A stretch of 64,000 nt of DNA from positions 14,260 through 78,259 of the forward strand of contig JBGTDA010000209.1 of the NCBI GenBank assembly GCA_041748555.1, read 5' to 3'. A program made the translations under genes and the position numbers. The notes under the pieces are model-generated. The model saw only the letters and a list, made by a program, of their open reading frames with translations. It did not search any database and was not told where the DNA came from. This stretch comes from Rhodonellum sp041748555 (GTDB lineage Bacteria > Bacteroidota > Bacteroidia > Cytophagales > Cyclobacteriaceae). Shown here one piece after another: positions 36,303 to 45,828 of the stretch. Position 1 is the stretch's first letter; every line of letters begins with the position of its first letter.

Positions 36303-36989
36303 TTAATGTTCAACATATCCTGTCTTGGTACGCTGTACCCAAATGATCAATCCCAGAATGATAAAAGCTCCTACAGGTGAAACCATCAGTCCGTTTCTGG
36401 CTAAGGTGAAGTCATCTCCAATAAGTCCGGAGATGGAATCGTATACGGGGATTCCGAATATGGATCCTGAGCCAAACAGCTCTCGGAAGAAAGCAACAGC
36501 CAAAATGATCCAGGAATATCCCAAAGCACTTCCAAAACCATCCAAAATTGAGTCATAAGGTTTGTTGCCCAGGGCAAATGCTTCCAGACGTCCCATCACG
36601 ATGCAGTTGGTAATGATCAATCCTACGAATACGGAAAGCTCTTTGTACATGTCATAAGCAAAGGCTTTCAGAACCTCATTTACTAATGTTACCAATGTGG
36701 CCACTACAGCCAGCTGAACAATAATCCTCACTCGGGAAGGAATGGTATTCCTTAAAAGAGATATGGTAAGATTTGACATCACGATCACAAATATTACCGA
36801 GATCGCCATCACCAAGGTTGGTTGCAGCTGTGTTGTTACCGCTAGCGCTGAGCAGATACCAAGAACCTGAATGGTAATGGGATTATTATCTATAAGAGGG
36901 TCAGTAACTAATTTTTTCCTTCTTTTGGATAAAAACTGTTCTGCAGGTTTTTTCGATTCTATTGATTCTGTTGTTGTGTCAGTACTCAT
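36303..36989 (-). CDS. nqrD: NqrD, Na+-translocating NADH:quinone reductase subunit D
   Basis: A 228-residue membrane subunit paralogous to NqrE. The core starts at DPLIDNNPITIQVLGICSAL (conserved cysteine) and includes TNCIVMGRLEAFAL. An extra basic N-terminal tail of about 33 residues rich in S, T and K precedes the core; most NqrD are near 210 residues. Fifteen nt separate it from nqrE. Confidence 0.94.
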   Translation of the reverse strand: MSTDTTTESIESKKPAEQFLSKRRKKLVTDPLIDNNPITIQVLGICSALAVTTQLQPTLVMAISVIFVIVMSNLTISLLRNTIPSRVRIIVQLAVVATLVTLVNEVLKAFAYDMYKELSVFVGLIITNCIVMGRLEAFALGNKPYDSILDGFGSALGYSWIILAVAFFRELFGSGSIFGIPVYDSISGLIGDDFTLARNGLMVSPVGAFIILGLIIWVQRTKTGYVEH

Positions 36990-37013
36990 TATAATAAGTT
37001 TGATACGTTCAAA

Positions 37014-37790
37014 TTAGTTTAATACCGCTACGCCTGTAGAAGCACCTGATTTTTGTTTTTCCAGAAAGGCCTGGTAATAATTGAGGTAATTTTGGAGCAT
37101 GTTATTCACCCCAACTGCGGTGATTGTCGCTCCTGATAAACCATCCACCATATGTTTTTCCCCGGAATAATCTCTTCCTTCACCTTTTTGCATTTTTACA
37201 GGTTGAAGGTTTTCGGAATCATCATAAATTTCTTTTCCTTTATACCTTTCCTGCACTTCCAAAGAAGTGATTCTGGCACCCAATCCGGGAGTTTCTCCTT
37301 TATGGGAAAATGTTACTCCTTCAATAGTGCTCACATCAGTCTGAAGGGCGAGGAAGCCCCAAATCTCATCCCAAAGTCCGGCACCGTAAACCGGGAGAAC
37401 ATAGGATTCAACATCATCCGGGTTACCTTCCTGATGGTAGATAAAAACAGGATAAAGTCTATCCTCCGGAGCCATCTTATAATTTTTAGCCACATCGACA
37501 TTCTCAGCTACGATGGGATTTCCATCCTTGCCGGTTTCAACCTCATTACCTTCAATATCCACAACCTTTGAAGATATCCGGCTTTCATAATAACTCAATA
37601 CTTCCTCGGGATTGAAAGTAGCAAGTTCGGCAGGATCCATAACAGCTCCCAGTATTTGCTTTTTTGTATCCAGCTCCACCGCTTTTTTCTGTATTGGCCC
37701 GAGCACTTGTGAAGTACCCGAAAGTAATAGCCCTAAGACTACGGTAAGGATGATGGAAAATGTAATAATATATCCGTTAGACTGTTGCAC
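37014..37790 (-). CDS. nqrC: NqrC, Na+-translocating NADH:quinone reductase subunit C
   Basis: A 258-residue subunit with one N-terminal membrane helix and a periplasmic FMN domain. The flavinylation site is the threonine of GLSGATITA near residue 224, to which ApbE attaches FMN. The start codon is GTG at 37790, inside the end of nqrB (14-nt overlap). Confidence 0.95.
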   Translation of the reverse strand: MQQSNGYIITFSIILTVVLGLLLSGTSQVLGPIQKKAVELDTKKQILGAVMDPAELATFNPEEVLSYYESRISSKVVDIEGNEVETGKDGNPIVAENVDVAKNYKMAPEDRLYPVFIYHQEGNPDDVESYVLPVYGAGLWDEIWGFLALQTDVSTIEGVTFSHKGETPGLGARITSLEVQERYKGKEIYDDSENLQPVKMQKGEGRDYSGEKHMVDGLSGATITAVGVNNMLQNYLNYYQAFLEKQKSGASTGVAVLN

Positions 37791-38991
37791 GTTGTAACCT
37801 CCTTTTTTTGTTTGCTTTTACTACATAATAATCAATCAATGGCGCAAAAACGTTCATAAATAGAACGGCCAGCATGATTCCTTCGGGATAGGCGGGGTTG
37901 GTAACCCGGATGATCACCGTGAAGACTCCGATCAAAAGACCATAAATCCATTTTCCTGTTTCTGTTTGTGATGCGGAAACAGGATCCGTTGCCATAAAGA
38001 CAATACCAAAAGCCAGTCCACCCATTACCCAGTGATATTCCGGTGACATGGCCATATATTCGTTGACAGCCAATAAATTAAGTATCAATCCCATAAGATA
38101 TGCACCTCCAAAGGCACTTACAATTATTTTCCAGCTTGCCACTCCTGTACCGATGAGGATTAGGGCTCCGACTAATGCCATTAAGGTAGATGTTTCCCCA
38201 ACAGAACCGGGTATCCATCCCATAAACATATTGCCAAAACTATACATATCCGCTTCCAAAACTGTATTATGGTTGGATAATGCCTGAGTGACCTGTTCTC
38301 CTTCCACGCCGGCATTGTAGGCAACCGCTAAGGCCGTTGCTCCCGAAAAACCATCAACCGGAACTTTGTCACCCAAATAAGTCCAAACCAAATCACCTGA
38401 TATCTGTGCAGGATAGGCAAAATATAAAAAGGCCCGTGCAGTCATCGCAACGTTGAGAATATTCATTCCTGTACCTCCGAAAACCTCCTTTGCTATCACA
38501 ACCGCAAAGATTGTTGCCAATGCTACTTGCCATAAAGGCATTGAAGCGGGAACAATAAGGGGAATCAACATCCCTGTCACCAAGAATCCTTCATTGATTG
38601 GATGTTTTCTTATTACAGCAAATACTGCTTCTACCAATCCTCCTGCTGCATAAGCTACTATAACCAGTGGAAGCACAAGTTGTAGTCCCAATATAGCTTT
38701 TGGTCCAAAATCATCCCATAGCCCTAAGGTTTGACCTGTTGCTAAAAAATGCTGATGGCCGGTGTTATAAATTCCAAAAAGCAAACAAGGGATCATTGCA
38801 ATTACGACAGTGATCATCATCCGCTTCAAATCGATGGCATCCTTTATCTGGGCGCCTTTTATTCCTGTAGTATGTTTTGGTGAAAACATGAATGTCTCAC
38901 CTGCTTCATACAGGTAGTATAAATTTTCAAATTTCCCACCTTTTTGGAAGAGTGGCTTCTGTTTATCCAACAGATCTCTTAGAAACTTCAT
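37777..38991 (-). CDS. nqrB: NqrB, Na+-translocating NADH:quinone reductase subunit B
   Basis: A 404-residue membrane subunit with about ten helices that binds riboflavin and a covalent FMN. The flavin threonine lies in DGFSGATALA near residue 224. MATDPVSAS and FGGTGMNILNVAM match the family. It lies 6 nt after nqrA. Confidence 0.96.
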   Translation of the reverse strand: MKFLRDLLDKQKPLFQKGGKFENLYYLYEAGETFMFSPKHTTGIKGAQIKDAIDLKRMMITVVIAMIPCLLFGIYNTGHQHFLATGQTLGLWDDFGPKAILGLQLVLPLVIVAYAAGGLVEAVFAVIRKHPINEGFLVTGMLIPLIVPASMPLWQVALATIFAVVIAKEVFGGTGMNILNVAMTARAFLYFAYPAQISGDLVWTYLGDKVPVDGFSGATALAVAYNAGVEGEQVTQALSNHNTVLEADMYSFGNMFMGWIPGSVGETSTLMALVGALILIGTGVASWKIIVSAFGGAYLMGLILNLLAVNEYMAMSPEYHWVMGGLAFGIVFMATDPVSASQTETGKWIYGLLIGVFTVIIRVTNPAYPEGIMLAVLFMNVFAPLIDYYVVKANKKRRLQRATV

Positions 38992-38997
38992 ATTTGA

Positions 38998-40362
38998 TTA
39001 ACTATATTGGATTAAATCTATTCCTTTTCTTAGGATTTCCTGAACAGGATGCTTGGATACATCCACAAATTCGCAAAGCGCCACATCCTCTTCCACCAGT
39101 TCATAAATTCCCAATTCTTCCATTTCATCATAATCCTCAGCCAAAATGGCTTTCAGAAGATACACAGGTAGAATGTCCATAGGAGTGACACTTTCAAAAA
39201 CACCGGTCTGAACAAAAGCTCTAACTTCTCCCCTTACATTTGAATCCAATACGTATTCTTTGTTGGGATTTAGAAAAGAAAACAATCCCAAAGCTCTGTG
39301 ATAACTGAGTTTGGATGTTGTTGGTTTGGCCCATCCCATGAATTCATAATAGTCACCTTCAGGAATAATGGTAATCTGATTGTGATAAAAACCTAAATAT
39401 CCGTCTTTGTTGATTCTTTCGCCTGTGAGTACATTTCCGGAAATCACGCGAGAGTGTTCATTGGTAAGATTTCCTACCACAAGTTTATCCACACAGGCAC
39501 CCTGATAAGTTTTGGTATATGCAGTGACTTTAGCTTCAGAACCTGTTACCGCTATTACCTTTGACGCATCGTAAATCCCTTCAAGAAATAGTTTTCCGAT
39601 TTGTGCTACACCATAAGGACTCACAGTCCAGACAATTTCACCACTGTTAACAGGATCAATATGATGAATGTGGACTCCGACATTTCCTGCCGGGTGTGGA
39701 CCTGAAAATTTATTTAATTGTACTGAATTTACATTTGAAAAAACCGAAGGAACTTCACCTTCTGCATTCAGACCCAAATGCACAGTTCCATCAGTGAGTT
39801 TTTTTAGAACATCAATACCTGCTTGAAAATATTTTTCCTCTCCTTCTAAAGAAATTGTATAATCCGCAGCTAGAGGATGGGTATCAAATCCGGAAATAAA
39901 AATTGATTTAGGTGAATCATCCGGATTGGCAACTACCCCAAAGGGTCTCTGAATGATATGTGGCCAAACACCGCTTTTGGCAAGTTGGTCAATTGCATTG
40001 CTTTTCGAAAGTGTTTTTAATTCCGTCGGAGAGAATTTATTAAAGTTCTCAAAGCTGATTTTTTGATCAGCCAGAATTTTTATCTCCAATAATTTTCTTT
40101 TCTCGCCTCTTTTAATTTCAACGATTTCTCCTGAAACCGGTGCTACATAAAGCACCTTATCCAAGGCTTTATCAAATAACATTGGAGTTCCTGCTTTTAC
40201 TGTATCTCCTTCATTTACAATGACCTTGGGCCTTTTCATCCCAATGAAGTCGGTAGGTTTGATAGCAAAGGTTTGGGCGGGCTGGAATTCCACAAGCTTA
40301 TTTTCTGCTTTTCCAACAAGCTTTATATCAAATCCCTTCTTAAGCTTAACTATTTTTGACAT
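38998..40362 (-). CDS. nqrA: NqrA, Na+-translocating NADH:quinone reductase subunit A
   Basis: A 454-residue cytoplasmic subunit without membrane helices, associated with quinone binding. The opening KLKKGFDIKLVGKAEN and the segment GPHPAGNVGVHIHHIDPVNS are characteristic of NqrA. First gene of nqrABCDE. A -7 box lies about 39 nt upstream. Confidence 0.96.
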   Translation of the reverse strand: MSKIVKLKKGFDIKLVGKAENKLVEFQPAQTFAIKPTDFIGMKRPKVIVNEGDTVKAGTPMLFDKALDKVLYVAPVSGEIVEIKRGEKRKLLEIKILADQKISFENFNKFSPTELKTLSKSNAIDQLAKSGVWPHIIQRPFGVVANPDDSPKSIFISGFDTHPLAADYTISLEGEEKYFQAGIDVLKKLTDGTVHLGLNAEGEVPSVFSNVNSVQLNKFSGPHPAGNVGVHIHHIDPVNSGEIVWTVSPYGVAQIGKLFLEGIYDASKVIAVTGSEAKVTAYTKTYQGACVDKLVVGNLTNEHSRVISGNVLTGERINKDGYLGFYHNQITIIPEGDYYEFMGWAKPTTSKLSYHRALGLFSFLNPNKEYVLDSNVRGEVRAFVQTGVFESVTPMDILPVYLLKAILAEDYDEMEELGIYELVEEDVALCEFVDVSKHPVQEILRKGIDLIQYS

Positions 40363-40400
40363 ATTAATTTTTATACTGAACGGTCATTTGAAAAACGCCT

Positions 40401-40408
40401 CAAATCTA
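40401..40408 (-). promoter_or_regulatory. -7 promoter box for the nqr operon
   Basis: Minus-strand TAGATTTG matches TAnnTTTG, 39 nt upstream of the nqrA ATG. No convincing -33 element. Confidence 0.4.
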
Positions 40409-40496
40409 ATAAAATACAATAGGTTTTAGAAGATAATTCCGGTAATATTTGTTTGTAAACACCATTTGGAACCGTCGAACCCTATCCTCCTGATTA

Positions 40497-41399
40497 TCAG
40501 TTTTGTTCGAAAACCAAACTTTTATCAATTGAAGTGATATAATGCTGAATCTGCTCCATCAACCACATCGGGGTAGAGGTGGCTCCACAGATCCCTACTT
40601 TATCCGAAGAGCTAAACCAGCTAGTTTCTATTTCTGTTTCGTTTTCTACAAAGTAGCTTCTTTCGTTTTCGGACAAACAAACCTGATAAAGGGCTTTTCC
40701 ATTCGAACTTTTTTTTCCTGAAACAAAAATAATAACATCATTATCATTTGCGAATTTCTGAAGCTGCGGTTCTCTATTGGATACTTGTCTACAGATAGAA
40801 TCATTGGCATTGAAATCAACTTCGGTCAGCTGACCTTTTGCGGACTTTATCCGATCTTCGATTTTTTGCTTCAAATCATAAAAACCTTTGGTGCTCTTGG
40901 TTGTCTGACTGAAAAGCGTCACGGGTTTTGTGTAATCTATAAACTCCAGATCTTTTTCTTCCATGACCACAATGGCTTTTTCCAAAGTCTGCCCCGTAAG
41001 TCCGATCACTTCTGCATGTCCTTTTTTCCCATAAATGACTATCTGTCCCTTTTCACTTTCCATTTTATCAAAGGCATATTTGACCCTGTTCTGTAATTTC
41101 AGGACAACGGGGCAGGAAGCATCTATAAGTTCAATATCGTTTTCAATAGCGGTTCGATAGGTTTCAGGTGGTTCGCCATGTGCTCTGATCAATACCTTGC
41201 AGTTTTTTAATTCCTGAAGCTGTTCCCGATCGATTACTATCAGGCCTTTCTTGCTAAGCCTTTGGACCTCCATGTCATTGTGCACAATATCTCCCAGGCA
41301 ATATAATTTGTCAGAGATCTCCATTTCATCTTCTGCCATCTTGATGGCAAATTCGACTCCGAAACAATAGCCTGAATTTTTATCAATTGTTACTTCCAT
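40497..41399 (-). CDS. ispH: IspH, 4-hydroxy-3-methylbut-2-enyl diphosphate reductase
   Basis: Last enzyme of the MEP isoprenoid pathway, forming IPP and DMAPP. The 300 residues contain the three cysteines that hold the Fe-S cluster: GYCFGV (Cys12), DASCPVV near residue 95 and NDSICRQ near 200. RAHGEPPE is the conserved substrate-binding histidine block, and GICGATSTP ends the fold. It starts 3 nt after the cmk stop; the cmk-ispH pairing is seen in other Bacteroidota to my knowledge. Confidence 0.96.
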   Translation of the reverse strand: MEVTIDKNSGYCFGVEFAIKMAEDEMEISDKLYCLGDIVHNDMEVQRLSKKGLIVIDREQLQELKNCKVLIRAHGEPPETYRTAIENDIELIDASCPVVLKLQNRVKYAFDKMESEKGQIVIYGKKGHAEVIGLTGQTLEKAIVVMEEKDLEFIDYTKPVTLFSQTTKSTKGFYDLKQKIEDRIKSAKGQLTEVDFNANDSICRQVSNREPQLQKFANDNDVIIFVSGKKSSNGKALYQVCLSENERSYFVENETEIETSWFSSSDKVGICGATSTPMWLMEQIQHYITSIDKSLVFEQN

Positions 41400-41402
41400 A
41401 GT

Positions 41403-42089
41403 TCACATAATTTTGCCGATTTTCTCTTTGGCCAATGCTACAATTGTTTTTACCTGATCCTCAAATTCCAACAAACTGGTATCAATTTCCACCGCATCGT
41501 TAGCTTTGAGCAAAGGACTTTCAATTCGCGTGGAATCTATCCTATCCCGCTCTTTTAGATTAAAGATGATTTTATCGAGTTCTACCAAGTCACCATTTTC
41601 CAGAAGTTCTTGCTGTCTTCTTATCGCCCGGATTCCCAAATCCGCAGTCATAAATATTTTTAGCTCTGCATCGGGGAAAACTACGGTACCGATATCCCGA
41701 CCATCCATAACAACTCCTTTTTTTCTTCCTATCCGCTGTTGTTGGGCGACTAGTTCCGTGCGGACTTCCTTGATTTTGCTTACCTCACTAACGTATTCTG
41801 ATATACGCATAGTTCGGATTGTTTTTTCTACGTTAAGTCCGTCCAGAAATGTTTCCTGCCGACCGTTTTCAAGATCATAGTGAAATGAAATCTCAAGTGA
41901 ATTAAGACATTTCTTTATATCAGCCGGATTGGTAAGTACAGCATTCCTTTCCAAAAAATGAAGGGTGGCAGCTCTATACATGGCACCTGAATCAATATAT
42001 GTATAATTCAACGCTTTTGCCACTGCCTTTGCAGTAGTGCTTTTTCCACATCCTGAGAACCCGTCAATTGCAACTACGATCTTAACCAT
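41403..42089 (-). CDS. cmk: Cytidylate kinase
   Basis: Phosphorylates CMP and dCMP. The 228 residues begin with the P-loop GFSGCGKS at residues 10-17; YIDSGAMYRA, DGRDIGTVVFPDA and the lid-region RDRIDSTR match Cmk. It is the first gene of a two-gene unit with ispH. A -7 box lies only 4 nt upstream of the ATG, so the message may be leaderless. Confidence 0.96.
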   Translation of the reverse strand: MVKIVVAIDGFSGCGKSTTAKAVAKALNYTYIDSGAMYRAATLHFLERNAVLTNPADIKKCLNSLEISFHYDLENGRQETFLDGLNVEKTIRTMRISEYVSEVSKIKEVRTELVAQQQRIGRKKGVVMDGRDIGTVVFPDAELKIFMTADLGIRAIRRQQELLENGDLVELDKIIFNLKERDRIDSTRIESPLLKANDAVEIDTSLLEFEDQVKTIVALAKEKIGKIM

Positions 42090-42092
42090 TCA

Positions 42093-42100
42093 CAAAAGTA
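42093..42100 (-). promoter_or_regulatory. -7 promoter box directly at the cmk start
   Basis: Minus-strand TACTTTTG, the same sequence as in front of mraZ, ends 3 nt before the cmk ATG. Bacteroidota promoters usually start transcription a few bases past this box, so the ATG would be at or near the 5' end. Confidence 0.4.
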
Positions 42101-42243
42101 ACCTTGCTCTACTTTAATTTCAGCCGCAAATATAGTAGTTTTAAATCTAAAACCATTTGGAAAACAATGGAATCCCACTTTTCAATAAAACCAATATCCC
42201 ACTTTCGTAAAAAATTATTGAACCATAATTTCGCAAATCAAAT

Positions 42244-43875
42244 ATGATAACACAATTCAAAGTATCAGGACAGGTTGTAGATATTCCCAACAAATGCATC
42301 TATTCCGCAGAAATCAGCATCGACAGTAAAAACATTGTTTCAATAACCAAGATTAAACAAGATGGAAGTTTGCCGTATATCATGCCGGGATTCATAGATG
42401 CACATGTACATGTGGAATCCTCGATGCTGATTCCTTCGGAATTTGCCCGACTGGCTGTGGTTCACGGCACAGTGGCCACTGTCTCGGATCCGCATGAAAT
42501 AGCTAATGTCTGTGGAATGGAAGGAGTGGAATATATGATTGAAAATGGGCAGAAAGTACCGTTCAAATTTTATTTTGGAGCACCTTCCTGTGTGCCGGCA
42601 ACACCCTTTGAAACTGCAGGAGGGGAAATCACCGCAATAGATATCGACAAACTTCTTGAAAGAAAAGAAATCGTTTATCTGGCAGAGATGATGAATTGGC
42701 CCGGAGCAGTCAACCGGGATCCTTTGGTGATGGAAAAAATTGCTTTATCCAAAAAATACGGAAAACCTGTGGATGGTCATGCTCCCGGTCTCAGGGGTGA
42801 ACAGGCCGCAAAATATGCTTCTGCGGGAATCACTACCGACCATGAATGTTATACCAATGAGGAGGCTTTGGAAAAACTTGAGCTGGGAATGAAAATAGCC
42901 ATCCGGGAAGGGAGTGCCGCCAAAAATTTTGAAGCGCTGATCGACCTTATAGATGATTTTCCTGAGATGATCATGTTCTGTTCCGATGATAAACATCCGG
43001 ATAATCTGGCCCTCAGCCATATAAATGCATTGGCGGCAAGAGCTGTTGCAAAAGGAAAAAACGTTTTCGATGTGTTGCAAGCCGCATGTATCAATCCAAT
43101 TCTACATTACCGGCTGAGTGTCGGAAGATTGAGACTGGGAGATCCTGCGGATTTTATTTTGGTCAAAGACCTGAAGAACTTTAAAGTTTTGAAAACCTAT
43201 ATCAATGGAGATCTGGTAGCCGAAGAAGGCAAGACGCTGATTGCAAGGGTGGAAAATCAAATAATCAATAATTTCAATGTCAATAAGAAGGAAGATTCAG
43301 ATTTCTCTCTTGAGGGAAAAAAGGAAGAGGCTTTGGTGATAGAGGCATTGGATGGCCAACTGATTACCCCAAAAACCCAAGGGAAAATCAAACTGGTTGA
43401 TGGAAAAGCAGAAGCCAATCCGGAAGATGATATTCTTAAAATCACCGTAGTCAACAGATATGCCGATGCCCCTCCAGCTGTGGCGTTTATTAAGAATTTC
43501 GGATTGAAATCAGGCGCAATAGCATCTTCAGTAGGCCATGATTCCCATAATATAATAGCAGTCGGGATAGATGACGCTTCTATGTGTAAAGCAGTCAATC
43601 TTCTGATAGACGCCAAGGGGGGAGTTGCTGCAGTCAGTGGTAAAGATGAAATGATTTTGCCCTTACCTGTCGGGGGTATCATGTCTGTTGAAGACGGTTA
43701 TAAGGTCGCGGCAGCCTATAGTGCGATTGATAAAATGGCGAAAGAAATGGGATCCAAGCTTCAATCTCCATTTATGACCCTGAGTTTTATGGCACTTTTG
43801 GTAATACCTGAATTGAAACTAAGTGATAAAGGATTATTTGACGGTAAAAAGTTTGAGTTTGTGGATTTGTTTTAA
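42244..43875 (+). CDS. ade: Adenine deaminase
   Basis: Converts adenine to hypoxanthine and ammonia in purine salvage. The 543 residues include the metal-binding GFIDAHVHVESSM, SDPHEIANVCG, HAPGL and SDDKHP of the amidohydrolase fold, and the C-terminal part with SVGHDSHNIIAVG and LPVGGIMS typical of the long AdeC-type enzymes (usually 540-600 residues). Single gene; two AAAGTGG-type boxes on the minus strand lie between it and cmk. Confidence 0.93.
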   Translation: MITQFKVSGQVVDIPNKCIYSAEISIDSKNIVSITKIKQDGSLPYIMPGFIDAHVHVESSMLIPSEFARLAVVHGTVATVSDPHEIANVCGMEGVEYMIENGQKVPFKFYFGAPSCVPATPFETAGGEITAIDIDKLLERKEIVYLAEMMNWPGAVNRDPLVMEKIALSKKYGKPVDGHAPGLRGEQAAKYASAGITTDHECYTNEEALEKLELGMKIAIREGSAAKNFEALIDLIDDFPEMIMFCSDDKHPDNLALSHINALAARAVAKGKNVFDVLQAACINPILHYRLSVGRLRLGDPADFILVKDLKNFKVLKTYINGDLVAEEGKTLIARVENQIINNFNVNKKEDSDFSLEGKKEEALVIEALDGQLITPKTQGKIKLVDGKAEANPEDDILKITVVNRYADAPPAVAFIKNFGLKSGAIASSVGHDSHNIIAVGIDDASMCKAVNLLIDAKGGVAAVSGKDEMILPLPVGGIMSVEDGYKVAAAYSAIDKMAKEMGSKLQSPFMTLSFMALLVIPELKLSDKGLFDGKKFEFVDLF

Positions 43876-43952
43876 AATCCAAACCTTCATCATTCGGGAT
43901 AAGTTAATATCTTTACCAACCAGAAAATTAACCCAAATATTAAATTTTAGAC

Positions 43953-45098
43953 ATGATGATGAGTTTTGAGCTCAATGAAAATCAGCGAATGATCGCCGAG
44001 ATGATCCGGGATTTTGGAGCAAAGGAAATTACCCCCTTCCGAAAGGAATGGGATGACAAGCAGGAATTCCCGTTGCAGCTTTTTAAAAAACTGGGAGAAT
44101 TGGGCCTGATGGGTGTTTTGATACCCAATGAATATGGAGGTTCAGGATTTGGCTATTTGGAATACGTTACGGCCATAGCCGAACTTACTAAACTCGATCC
44201 CGGCGTTGGACTTTCCATGGCCGCCCACAATTCACTTTGCTCAGGGCACATCTTGATGTTTGGTAACCAAGAACAAAAGCAAAAATACCTTCCCAAACTG
44301 GCTACCTGCGAATTTTTGGGTGCATGGGGTTTGACAGAGCCCAACACAGGTTCTGATGCAGGCAATATGCGAACAGTAGCGGTAGAAGATGGAGACCATT
44401 ATGTTATCAATGGAGCAAAAAATTTCATTACCCATGGAGTTTCGGGAGATGTGGCAGTAGTGATTGCACGTACGGGAAATGTCGGGGATTCTCATGGCAT
44501 GACGGCATTTGTGATTGAAAAAGGGACTCCGGGATTTAGGGGAGGTCGAAAGGAAGATAAACTCGGCATGAGATCTTCCGAAACGGCCGAGCTGATTTTT
44601 GAAGACTGCCGGGTTTCCAAAGATCAGATTCTGGGAGATATCGGTGATGGTTTTATCCAATCCATGAAAATCCTGGATGGCGGAAGAATCTCCATTGCTG
44701 CGCTTTCTTTGGGAATTGCAGAAGGAGCTTTGGAGGCTTCCATTGTTTATTCAAAAGAAAGACATCAATTCAACCAACCTATCAGCAAATTTCAGGGAAT
44801 ATCCTTTAAACTGGCCGATATGGCTACTCAGGTAGAGGCTGCAAGCCTGCTGACATTTAAAGCCGCAGATATGAAGAATCGGGGTGAGATAGTCACTTTG
44901 GCCAGTGCACAGGCCAAATACTATACTTCGGAAGTTGCCGTATCTGTGGCCAATGAAGCGGTACAAATATTTGGAGGGTACGGCTTTACCAAAGATTATC
45001 CGGTAGAAAAATATTATCGGGACGCCAAATTGTGTACCATTGGTGAAGGAACTTCCGAGATCCAGAAGATGGTGATAGCGAGGGAGGTATTAAAGTGA
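43953..45098 (+). CDS. Acyl-CoA dehydrogenase
   Basis: FAD enzyme for the first oxidation step of acyl-CoA beta-oxidation or branched amino acid breakdown. The 381 residues are full length; WGLTEPNTGSDAG and the C-terminal QIFGGYGFTKDYPVEKYYRD with GEGTSEIQ are the family signatures, the final Glu region holding the usual catalytic base. It resembles the short-chain (butyryl-CoA) type; chain length is inference. Transcribed alone. Confidence 0.93.
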   Translation: MMMSFELNENQRMIAEMIRDFGAKEITPFRKEWDDKQEFPLQLFKKLGELGLMGVLIPNEYGGSGFGYLEYVTAIAELTKLDPGVGLSMAAHNSLCSGHILMFGNQEQKQKYLPKLATCEFLGAWGLTEPNTGSDAGNMRTVAVEDGDHYVINGAKNFITHGVSGDVAVVIARTGNVGDSHGMTAFVIEKGTPGFRGGRKEDKLGMRSSETAELIFEDCRVSKDQILGDIGDGFIQSMKILDGGRISIAALSLGIAEGALEASIVYSKERHQFNQPISKFQGISFKLADMATQVEAASLLTFKAADMKNRGEIVTLASAQAKYYTSEVAVSVANEAVQIFGGYGFTKDYPVEKYYRDAKLCTIGEGTSEIQKMVIAREVLK

Positions 45099-45288
45099 TG
45101 CACTGATATAACCAACATTTCCAGAGTTTAGAACTTTGGAAAAGTTTCTCTTATGTTTATCAATGGTTTGCAGATTTAAACGGTAAATGTTTATAATTTT
45201 TTTATTAGAGCTGACTATCAAACTGGAAATCCCTACCTCTAAAATAGATGATTAAGCAACAGTCTAAAAATTTATCACAGAATATCTA

Positions 45289-45825
45289 TTACTCCTCAAA
45301 CGCTTCTTTATACCTCTCTACCAAATCTGGATTATACAATGGATTCCCAATCAATTTGATGTTGTTTTGCTCGTCCAGCAAAAAAGTACGGAGATTCTTA
45401 TCTGAACTCAGAAGGCCATTAGTGTTTTCAAAACTATAGGAATCATCCCACAATATATGCCCTTTCACTTTGATTAAGGGTTCTAAATTCGCTATAAAAT
45501 ATGCCGAATCAGCAGAAGTCACATTGAGGATATAGATCACTTTCTTGCTTGCAGTGATCTGTTGAAATACTTCATCCGCTTGATTCAGGTCATTAATGAC
45601 ACATTTCATACAGATACCATCAACGATGGAAACAATTTTCTTCTTGCCCTTATAAGTAGAAAGAACAGAGTCAACACTAACAAGCATGCCATTGGATAGC
45701 AGTCTTAAGCCCACATTAAATTGTACTGCGGAACGACCGATTTTTAGGTTTGAAGGACTATTCTGCTTTCCTTCACAAGCAAAAATCAATAGAATTGGTA
45801 AAATAAAGAAACAAATCCACTTCAT
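45289..45825 (-). CDS. Cysteine-containing lipoprotein, possibly thioredoxin-like
   Basis: A 178-residue protein with a clear lipoprotein signal (ILLIFACEGK). The segment VSIVDGICMKCVINDLNQAD has a C-x-x-C pair where thioredoxin-like proteins carry their active site at the N-terminus of a helix, and the C-terminal TFLLDEQNNIKLIGNPLYN is the strand-turn-strand seen near the end of such folds. It starts 3 nt after the stop of the propeller gene and is the last gene of the peptide/propeller cassette. A redox or chaperone role on the cysteine-rich peptide is an attractive guess only. Confidence 0.6.
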   Translation of the reverse strand: MKWICFFILPILLIFACEGKQNSPSNLKIGRSAVQFNVGLRLLSNGMLVSVDSVLSTYKGKKKIVSIVDGICMKCVINDLNQADEVFQQITASKKVIYILNVTSADSAYFIANLEPLIKVKGHILWDDSYSFENTNGLLSSDKNLRTFLLDEQNNIKLIGNPLYNPDLVERYKEAFEE

Positions 45826-45828
45826 AGT

